Shown: in pieces, positions 57,594-64,000 of the stretch | How positions within the stretch are numbered: the first letter of the stretch is position 1 | Layout of the letters: every line of letters starts with the position of its first letter | Assembly (NCBI GenBank): GCA_023301795.1 | Contig: JALZVU010000196.1 | Coordinates: 1 to 64,000, forward strand | From: Granulosicoccus sp. | GTDB lineage: Bacteria; Pseudomonadota; Gammaproteobacteria; Granulosicoccales; Granulosicoccaceae | Direction of reading: 5' to 3' | Length of the DNA: 64,000 bases | Program-made: the position numbers and the translations under genes | The notes under the pieces: model-generated | The model's database searches: none | The model's input: the letters and a program-made list of their open reading frames with translations, nothing else | What the model was told of the DNA's origin: nothing

Positions 57594-57670
57594 AAGCCCG
57601 TTTGAGAATAGGCTGACCCTGAAGCTTGGGAATACCGGCTTCAGGACAGGCTTTCGATACCAATGTGTTC

Positions 57671-57700
57671 AAAGGCGCAGCTACAGGCTGCGCCTTTTTT
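57671..57700 (+). terminator. Rho-independent terminator after ctpA
   Basis: An 11-bp perfect stem (aaaggcgcagc at 57671-57681 pairing with gctgcgccttt at 57687-57697), a five-base loop and a T run continuing to 57700. It closes the envC-ctpA unit 78 bases after the ctpA stop and before the dehydrogenase operon. Confidence 0.92.
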
Positions 57701-57841
57701 GTTTGTACAGATCAGAAACAGCACAACTTAAGGCTCAGTCTTACAACACGCAACCGCTGTACTTGCGCTAGCATGAGGACACCGCGCTCACACAGTCCGA
57801 CTGAGCCATCACCCCGCATAGTCTGATCAGGAGCCAAGAAA

Positions 57842-59146
57842 ATGGGCTGTCAGTATTTCGCACCCACACCCGATGGTGCTGATTCATTTACCGTCGCCAT
57901 GCCACGTCTTACCGTGGGCCGTGGCACACTGTCAGAAGTGGGCGCACGTACGGCAGCCCTGAGTGTTCGCCGTGTAGCCCTGTTCACCGATCCCTATCTA
58001 CTGGACGGCCCATTAGTGGCCATTGCCAGAAAGTCATTGGAAGATGCCGGCATCGAGGTAGTGGTATTTTCTGATATCCGTGTTGAACCTGACGACGAGT
58101 CGGTGTCGCGCGGCGCGGCTTTTCTTCGCGATGCTCGCTGCGAGGCAATGGTGTCCGTCGGCGGAGGATCGGTTATAGACGCCGCCAAAGCCGCCCTTGT
58201 GCTACATCGCCATGGCGGTAACCCGATTGACTACTTTGCTGCACCCGTAGGCGGCGGACAAGCTATCACAGGCCCGCTTCTGCCACACGTAGCGTGTCCT
58301 ACAACATCAGGCACAGGCTCTGAATGCACCTCTATCTCTGTTTTGCGTATCACAAGCCTCAACACAAAGTTTGTTATCGCCCATCCCTGTCTGTTACCGA
58401 CCATAGCCATTGTTGATCCGCAGGTTTGTGACAGCTTGCCAGCCAATGCCGTTGCATCCACCGGATTTGATCTGTGTTGTCACGCTCTGGAGTGCTACAC
58501 CGCACGCGCCTACACCCAGCACGCTAAAGTCGCCTCACCTAACGCTCGTCAGTACATCCAGGGAGCCAACCCTTTCAGCGATATTGCAGCCGTTGAGGCC
58601 CTGAAAATTGTCGGTGAATATCTGGAACGTGGAGTTAATGATGCAACGGACACGCAAGCAAGGGATCAGCTTATGTGGGGCGCAACGCTTGCAGGTATCG
58701 CGTTTGGCAATTCTGGAACACACTTGCCACATGCCATGTCGTATGGGGTCACGCATTTGATGAGCGACATTACAACCGAAGGTTACCCTGTGAAAACCCC
58801 ATTTGTACCGCACGGTATCAGTGTCATCGTCAATGCCCCCTCCATAATGGCCTACACCGCTCAAGCTACCCCGGAACGCCACCTTGAAGGAGCACGCTAT
58901 CTGCTTGCTGACGATAAGGGGGCAACGATTGATGATGCTGGTGAAGTGCTTGCGAACCGTATGGTCCAGCTAATGAAGGCTACCGATATGCCCAACGGGT
59001 TGAGCGGTATCGGATTTGACGAATCTCACATTCAAGCGCTAGCCAGCTCGTCCATGAGGCAAGGGCGCGCCATTGCCAACGCCCCTCGCGACTCCAATCA
59101 GGTTGATCTTGAAAATATGTATCGCAACGCCTTGAGTTATTGGTAG
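57842..59146 (+). CDS. Iron-containing alcohol dehydrogenase, hydroxyacid-oxoacid transhydrogenase-like
   Basis: A 434-residue group III dehydrogenase. The cofactor loop is VSVGGGSVIDAAKAA, with VACPTTSGTGSECTSISV, and metal ligands lie in STGFDLCCHALECYTARAY, GTHLPHAMSYG and VPHGISVIVNAPS. RVEPDDESVSRGAAFL and YIQGANPFSDIAAVEALKIV closely recall human ADHFE1, the 4-hydroxybutyrate:2-oxoglutarate transhydrogenase, so this may do that reaction, or oxidise another hydroxyacid or alcohol. AGGAG stands eight bases ahead of ATG 57842. The permease gene starts three bases after its stop. Confidence 0.9.
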   Translation: MGCQYFAPTPDGADSFTVAMPRLTVGRGTLSEVGARTAALSVRRVALFTDPYLLDGPLVAIARKSLEDAGIEVVVFSDIRVEPDDESVSRGAAFLRDARCEAMVSVGGGSVIDAAKAALVLHRHGGNPIDYFAAPVGGGQAITGPLLPHVACPTTSGTGSECTSISVLRITSLNTKFVIAHPCLLPTIAIVDPQVCDSLPANAVASTGFDLCCHALECYTARAYTQHAKVASPNARQYIQGANPFSDIAAVEALKIVGEYLERGVNDATDTQARDQLMWGATLAGIAFGNSGTHLPHAMSYGVTHLMSDITTEGYPVKTPFVPHGISVIVNAPSIMAYTAQATPERHLEGARYLLADDKGATIDDAGEVLANRMVQLMKATDMPNGLSGIGFDESHIQALASSSMRQGRAIANAPRDSNQVDLENMYRNALSYW

Positions 59147-59149
59147 CTG

Positions 59150-60124
59150 ATGCTCGCCTTCATATCCAGACGGCTCCTTCAATCGGTGTTCGTCATGCTG
59201 GCAGTCAGCCTGATTGCTTTTACACTGTTTCGATTTGTTGGCGACCCGGTTGCACAGATGGTCGGACAGGAAACCTCGGTGGCCGATCAGGAGCGCATTC
59301 GTGACTCACTGGGTTTAAACGATCCGATCACAACGCAGTTCGTCAGCTTTGTCAGCGATCTGATCACAGGGAATTTCGGCTTCTCCTACCGTACCCGACA
59401 ACCTATCAGCGAAATGATTCTGTCACGTATGCCAGCCACGATTGAACTGGGTATTGTCTCGTTGCTTATTTCACTATTGATTGGGGTACCTGCTGGTATC
59501 TACACAGCGCTTCATCGCGGCGGTGCTATTGCTAACACCATACTGGTAACAACGCTTATCGGTATATCCATCCCCACGTTTGTAATCGGTATATTTCTGA
59601 TTTTCATATTCGGTGTGCAACTGGGCTGGTTACCCACATTTGGTCGTGGTGATGTCGTCACAATAGGCTGGTGGCAAACCAATTTTCTCACCATCGACGG
59701 CTGGCGCTCTCTACTGCTACCCGCATTAACACTCGGCGTATACCAGTTGACGCTTACCATGCGCCTGGTGCGATCAGAAATGCAGGATGTCATGAAAACC
59801 GATTTCATCAAGTTTGCAAGAGCACGGGGTATAAACCGGCATTCCATTCACTACAACCACGCGCTTCGCAATACGATGGTACCGGTGATCACTATTATCG
59901 GTTTGCAATTTGGTGGCGTCATCGCCTTCTCGATTGTTACAGAATCCGTGTTTCAGTGGCCTGGCATGGGTCTCTTGTTTCTTGATTCAATTCGTTACGT
60001 TGATATCCCGGTGATGTCGGTTTATCTGGTGTTAATTGCTTTGATGTTTGTGGTTATCAACCTTATCGTTGATTTACTGTATGCCGTAATCGATCCGCGA
60101 GTGCGCACCGGAGCAACCCACTGA
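59150..60124 (+). CDS. Opp/Dpp-type ABC transporter permease (first)
   Basis: A 324-residue inner-membrane permease of the peptide/nickel type. It starts MLAFISRRLLQSVFVMLAVSLIAFTLFRFVGDP, and the EAA loop is RARGINRHSIHYNHALRNTMVPV. About six membrane segments follow the usual DppB plan. Its stop overlaps the next gene's ATG (TGATG), so the permeases are translated together. Confidence 0.92.
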   Translation: MLAFISRRLLQSVFVMLAVSLIAFTLFRFVGDPVAQMVGQETSVADQERIRDSLGLNDPITTQFVSFVSDLITGNFGFSYRTRQPISEMILSRMPATIELGIVSLLISLLIGVPAGIYTALHRGGAIANTILVTTLIGISIPTFVIGIFLIFIFGVQLGWLPTFGRGDVVTIGWWQTNFLTIDGWRSLLLPALTLGVYQLTLTMRLVRSEMQDVMKTDFIKFARARGINRHSIHYNHALRNTMVPVITIIGLQFGGVIAFSIVTESVFQWPGMGLLFLDSIRYVDIPVMSVYLVLIALMFVVINLIVDLLYAVIDPRVRTGATH

Positions 60125-61041
60125 TGCTATCGCGACTGAAAAGAGCATCTGTCGAGAACGAGCTTTTATATCTGTTCCTGCACAGTCGTGTGGCGCAGCT
60201 TGCTGCATTAATCAGTGTACTGATGATGGGCGCGGCGGCCCTTGCTGCTTTTGTGGCACCTAGCAACCCCTACGATCTGGCAAGCTTTGACCTACTGGAT
60301 TCGCTGCTACCACCCAGCTACATGGACGGCGGTGATGCTCGGTTTCTGATAGGCACCGATGACCAGGGACGGGATTTGTTGTCAGCCATTCTCTACGGCA
60401 CACGCCTGTCACTTACCGTCGGCTTGCTATCCGTAGCCTTTGCCAGCATTCTTGGGGTCACACTTGGCTTGATGGCTGGCTACCTGGGTGGCCGCTTTGA
60501 TACGATTGTCATGCGTATTGCCGATGTACAGCTCAGCTTGCCAGCAATACTGACGGCACTACTAATTGATGGCATTGCACGCGGCATACTGCCACAACAA
60601 CGACACGATGATCTGATGCTCGTGGTGCTGACGGTGGCCATCGGATTATCGCTATGGGTGAATTTCGCTCGCACCGCACGCGCCTCCACTTTTGTTGAAA
60701 AAAACAAAGAGTACGTACAAGCTACACAAATAATGGGCATGCATCCCCTTCGGATCATGTTCGTACAGATACTGCCCAATATCCTTGGGCCCATCATGGT
60801 GATATTAACAGTCGACCTAGCTGTCGCTATTTTATTGGAGGCCACCTTATCGTTTCTGGGAGTTGGTGTTCCACCGAACCAACCATCACTAGGCACGTTA
60901 ATTCGAATTGGCACCGAGTATCTGTTTTCAGGAGAATGGTGGATCGTTATATTCCCAAGCCTTACCTTGGTCGTACTCATCGTCGCAGTCAATGTACTCG
61001 GTGATTTCCTGCGCGACGCGCTCAACCCCAAGCTGCGATAG
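60124..61041 (+). CDS. Opp/Dpp-type ABC transporter permease (second)
   Basis: A 305-residue DppC-like permease. After a short N-terminus come one helix (about 25-45), a periplasmic stretch with FLIGTDDQGRDLLSAILYGTRLSL (the conserved GTDxxGRD), and five more helices. The EAA loop is ATQIMGMHPLRIMFVQILPNILGP. It pairs with the preceding permease to form the channel. Confidence 0.93.
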   Translation: MLSRLKRASVENELLYLFLHSRVAQLAALISVLMMGAAALAAFVAPSNPYDLASFDLLDSLLPPSYMDGGDARFLIGTDDQGRDLLSAILYGTRLSLTVGLLSVAFASILGVTLGLMAGYLGGRFDTIVMRIADVQLSLPAILTALLIDGIARGILPQQRHDDLMLVVLTVAIGLSLWVNFARTARASTFVEKNKEYVQATQIMGMHPLRIMFVQILPNILGPIMVILTVDLAVAILLEATLSFLGVGVPPNQPSLGTLIRIGTEYLFSGEWWIVIFPSLTLVVLIVAVNVLGDFLRDALNPKLR

Positions 61042-61053
61042 CCCGGATCAGAC

Positions 61054-62820
61054 ATGGACAAGCTCCTGAGTGTTAACAACCTGAGTGTAATGATCCCTAC
61101 ACGCTTTGGTGATTTTCTAGCCGTGGACAGCATTAATCTGGATGTGAAAGAAGGTCAGATACACGGTCTTGTGGGTGAGTCAGGCGCGGGCAAGTCGACC
61201 ATAGGAGCCGCTATTATCGGGTTACTGGAGACACCTGCTTTTGTCTCAAGTGGCACCATTAAGCTCTTGGGACAATCTCTGACCGAGCTGGATAACCAGA
61301 CCCTTGAGGGCCTGCGCGGCAGACGCATCAGCATGATATTCCAGGATCCGCAAACCTCACTCAATCCTCTGTTAAGCATCAGCGACCAACTGGTGGAAAC
61401 CATCCGCCAACACCGTTCAATGTCTCGTGATGAGGCACGTAAGGCTGCCATTGAATTACTCGAGGAAACTGGCATCAACAACGCTGCTCAGCGTATCGAT
61501 GACTACCCGCATCAATTTTCAGGCGGCATGCGTCAACGCGTTGTTATAGCACTGGCGCTGTGTACTGAACCTGCATTGATCATCGCCGACGAGCCCACGA
61601 CGGCGTTGGATGTTTCGGTACAAAAACAGATTCTCAAGCTGATTCGTGATCTGGCAAAACAGCGTGGTGTAGGCGTTATCCTGATAACCCACGATATTGG
61701 TGTTATTGCCGAGATCACTGATGAGGTCACTGTATTGCGCTATGGACGTGTGGTGGAACACGGCAAAACACCAAAAGTGCTGGGCTCACCCGATGAGACG
61801 TACACCCAACAACTGATGGCAGCCGTGCCCAGACTGGATAAACGCCTGGATCGTTTTGTCAATATTGCATCTGATGATCATCGTATTGATGGAAACACGG
61901 CATGGCAGGTGAAAGGTGCCAATGACCAGCACGCCTCACAATGGCTGCTGAACAATCCAACGAGTCAATCAGTACCAGCAGCTGATCAGACCGAGCTGAG
62001 CACATCCGACTCAAGCACCTCGGTATTGCAGGTTCAAAACCTGTCAGTGACCTACGATGCCAAACGCAGCTGGTTTGGTAAAAAAACTGGATTTCAAGCG
62101 CTCAACGACATTAGTTTTGACATAAAGCCAGGCGAGGTACTGGGTGTTGTGGGTGAAAGCGGCAGTGGAAAATCGACACTTGCCAAGGCTATTGCAGGCC
62201 TGGTACCTGTCTCACAAGGCGCTATGTGGTTTAACGGTACAAATCTGCCAGACGCTGCGCAACGAGCTCGCACTCATCCGGCGCGTAGACAAATACAAAT
62301 GGTATTTCAGGATCCCTATTCATCGTTGAATAACCGACGTACCGTAGAGGCGATTCTGACGGAGAGTTTGCGGTTTTATGGTCTGGCTGACAAAGGGGCG
62401 CCATCGCGCAAACTGGTTGCCTCCATGCTTGAGCTGGTAGAGATGCCTCAGCGCGCCATGCTCAAATACCCTCATCAGTTCTCTGGCGGACAGCGCCAGC
62501 GTATTGCCATTGCAAGAGCCTTGATGGCGCGTCCCGACTTTCTGATCTGCGATGAACCCACGTCAGCACTGGATGTATCCATACAGGCACAAATATTGAA
62601 CCTGCTTAAAGAACTACAAAAAAACCTGGGTCTGACGATAGTATTCATTAGTCATAATCTGGCGGTCGTCAGACAAATGGCCGACACCGTGATGGTGTTG
62701 CGTAATGGTGAACACGTGGAATCAGGTTTGAACGAAGATTTTTTCACCAATCCAGCCGCTGATTACAGTCAACAACTATTGCGTGAATCACCCTCGCTAG
62801 AACTTCTATTAACAGATTGA
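61054..62820 (+). CDS. Double ABC ATPase of the Opp/Dpp-type transporter
   Basis: A 588-residue fusion of two ATPases (DppD and DppF types, as in YejF). The first has GESGAGKSTIGAA, FSGGMRQRVVIALAL and ADEPTTALDV; the second has GESGSGKSTLAKA, FSGGQRQRIAIARAL and CDEPTSALDVS. Both halves look active. A linker of about 60 residues separates them. No solute-binding protein gene is in this operon, so a periplasmic binding protein from elsewhere must serve it. Confidence 0.95.
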   Translation: MDKLLSVNNLSVMIPTRFGDFLAVDSINLDVKEGQIHGLVGESGAGKSTIGAAIIGLLETPAFVSSGTIKLLGQSLTELDNQTLEGLRGRRISMIFQDPQTSLNPLLSISDQLVETIRQHRSMSRDEARKAAIELLEETGINNAAQRIDDYPHQFSGGMRQRVVIALALCTEPALIIADEPTTALDVSVQKQILKLIRDLAKQRGVGVILITHDIGVIAEITDEVTVLRYGRVVEHGKTPKVLGSPDETYTQQLMAAVPRLDKRLDRFVNIASDDHRIDGNTAWQVKGANDQHASQWLLNNPTSQSVPAADQTELSTSDSSTSVLQVQNLSVTYDAKRSWFGKKTGFQALNDISFDIKPGEVLGVVGESGSGKSTLAKAIAGLVPVSQGAMWFNGTNLPDAAQRARTHPARRQIQMVFQDPYSSLNNRRTVEAILTESLRFYGLADKGAPSRKLVASMLELVEMPQRAMLKYPHQFSGGQRQRIAIARALMARPDFLICDEPTSALDVSIQAQILNLLKELQKNLGLTIVFISHNLAVVRQMADTVMVLRNGEHVESGLNEDFFTNPAADYSQQLLRESPSLELLLTD

Positions 62821-62823
62821 TCT

Positions 62824-63600
62824 GTGAACCCTCCTGACAAAACTATGGACTCGAAGATTAAGCTCGAACAGGTTGAAGACAGGCTGGCACGACAAGCGCT
62901 CGAACTGCAGCAATCAAAAGAATCACTCGGTCGCTTTACCTACGCCATCTCCCATGAGCTCAATTCGCCTATTCGCATGCTCAACAGTCTTCTGGATATG
63001 CTGAACGAGGAGCACCGGACACAACTCGATTGTGAGGGCGCCGAACTACTGGATATGATACGAGTTTCAGCTGGACGCACACAGGCACTGGTAGGTGGCA
63101 TTATTGACTATTCATCGTATTGCAACCCTGATTCGAGGTACACGCACGTTGATGTTCAGAGCGTGCTTGGCGATGTGCTGGATGAGCTGGCACCTGTCAT
63201 AGCCGATAAAAAAGCGAACATTTCCGCAGAACCAATGCCGTCAATCACATCATCAGCTGATGCCTTGCGACAGCTTCTGTATCACCTGATTCAGAATGCC
63301 CTGATATACAACGATAAAGAACAGCCAGCGGACGTGTCTATTCGTTGCACAGAATCGGTCGAAGGATACGAGTGGATTATAGAAGATAAAGGGTTAGGCA
63401 TAGACCCAAGCCACTACGAACGCATCTTTAGCCCTTTTGAACGGCTGAATCCAAAATCAAAATATGAAGGTGCCGGACTGGGATTGTCGCAATGCCGGCA
63501 AATTGTGAACGCATTGCAGGGGCGATTATGGGTTATCCCTAACCAGCCACGTGGCAGTCGCTTTCATGTTTTTCTGCCCCGCCTGCCGGAGCAACCATAA
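62824..63600 (+). CDS. Soluble histidine kinase at the end of the transporter operon
   Basis: A 258-residue kinase with no membrane segment and no sensor domain. A short coiled coil (about 12-35) leads to the His44 motif YAISHELNSPIRML; the N box is HLIQNALIYND, the G boxes DKGLGID and GAGLGLSQC. The start is GTG 62824, three bases after the ATPase stop; ATG 62845 is an alternative. No response regulator is adjacent. Kinases of this SHELNSP/SHDLQEP group often work with PAS or phytochrome inputs, but here the input must come from another protein. Confidence 0.9.
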   Translation: MNPPDKTMDSKIKLEQVEDRLARQALELQQSKESLGRFTYAISHELNSPIRMLNSLLDMLNEEHRTQLDCEGAELLDMIRVSAGRTQALVGGIIDYSSYCNPDSRYTHVDVQSVLGDVLDELAPVIADKKANISAEPMPSITSSADALRQLLYHLIQNALIYNDKEQPADVSIRCTESVEGYEWIIEDKGLGIDPSHYERIFSPFERLNPKSKYEGAGLGLSQCRQIVNALQGRLWVIPNQPRGSRFHVFLPRLPEQP

Positions 63601-63652
63601 AACAACCCCCACCCTGTCAGCGCTTAGCTGGCCAGAGCGGGGAATCGTCTGC

Positions 63653-64000
63653 CTATTTGAACAGGTTTTTTGCCATGTCCATAGGGTTTCCAGAAGTCAG
63701 ACCTTCAAGAAAATTTCCACCTGAACTCATCTTGTCCATCAGTGCAGGTACGGCTTGAGACAAGGTCTCAGCAGCAGAACTTGAATCAACACCAAGTTTT
63801 GACGCCATCTCACTGACTTTGTCTGCACCCAGAGCATTAGTCATGTCATCAGCTGACACAGCAGCGTTCTCGCCATCGCCCAACCAAGAAGTGACCTGAT
63901 CACCCAGCCCGCCTTCCTTTAGCTTGTCTGCAATAGCACCTACATCGAATCCTTCACCGCTAGTAAGACCTGACAGCGCATCCATAATGCCACCGGCATC
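63653..64000 (-). CDS. DUF937/YidB-like protein (5' end beyond window)
   Basis: The frame runs leftward from the right edge and stays open there: the first visible codons read Asp-Ala-Gly-Gly-Ile-Met-Asp. The visible 115 residues contain repeated Gly/Ser loops and helices such as GLGDQVTSWLGDGENAAVSADDMTNALGAD and SKLGVDSSSAAETLSQAVPALMDKM, as in DUF937/YidB proteins of unknown role. The true start lies outside the window, although an ATG at 63985 could also serve. Confidence 0.8.
   Translation of the reverse strand, partial: DAGGIMDALSGLTSGEGFDVGAIADKLKEGGLGDQVTSWLGDGENAAVSADDMTNALGADKVSEMASKLGVDSSSAAETLSQAVPALMDKMSSGGNFLEGLTSGNPMDMAKNLFK

Overview
The window is 64 kb of chromosome from a Gram-negative gammaproteobacterium, probably marine and chemoheterotrophic. 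This rests on the gmk-rpoZ-spoT-recG order, a sucAB/lpd locus, type II secretion genes with a rhombosortase, an OMPLA-type phospholipase, RimK, YchJ, and DUF1244/DUF3301 proteins. The genus cannot be fixed from the sequence alone. Base composition looks even. No rRNA, tRNA, CRISPR array, integrase or transposase was seen.

Layout. 1-3.0 kb: an EamA/DMT exporter cut by the window edge, a small membrane protein, a SnoaL-like protein and CysQ. 3.0-8.9 kb: the gspGHIJKLMN half of a type II secretion system, reading leftward with overlapping stop/start codons. A rhombosortase (rrtA) reads divergently at 9.0 kb; gspC, D, E and F are not here. 9.7-11.9 kb: an Ldh-family oxidoreductase and a DHRS12-like SDR. 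11.9-22.2 kb: a signalling block with a large sensor kinase, a divergent Tat-exported solute-binding protein without a permease, an unrecognised protein, a CheB-CheR-PAS-REC fusion and a PAS-GGDEF-EAL protein. 22.3-28.3 kb: gmk, rpoZ, spoT, ridA and recG. 28.4-33.8 kb: a redoxin, a metallo-beta-lactamase-fold hydrolase, a phospholipase A with a lipobox, an M14 aspartoacylase-like protein and a RimK ligase with a C-terminal RCK_C-like domain.

33.8-43.7 kb is a rearranged 2-oxoglutarate dehydrogenase locus. sucA and sucB are intact, followed by a transglutaminase-like gene, an opposite-strand double SnoaL-domain gene, lpdA, and a sucC that stops after its ATP-grasp half. No sucD follows; an MFS transporter gene starts 19 bp after the broken sucC. 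43.9-54.1 kb is mostly housekeeping: DUF6231-like, DUF1244, DUF3301, YchJ, an acyl-CoA ligase, a NUDIX hydrolase, a thioesterase, an MFS-PlsC fusion, a cold-shock protein and aminopeptidase N. 54.4-57.6 kb carries envelope genes (PGPGW membrane protein, EnvC, CtpA), ending at a strong terminator. 57.8-63.6 kb is a tight five-gene operon: a hydroxyacid-oxoacid-transhydrogenase-like dehydrogenase, two Opp/Dpp permeases, a double-ATPase and a soluble histidine kinase. A DUF937-like gene runs off the right edge.

The parts most worth a second look are the solute-binding-protein/kinase pair, the RimK-RCK_C fusion beside an M14 enzyme, the broken sucC junction with an 18-bp sequence shared with the DMT gene leader, the dehydrogenase-transporter-kinase operon without a binding protein, and a four-copy 14-bp tandem repeat near the cold-shock gene. 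None is proven to be a new system.
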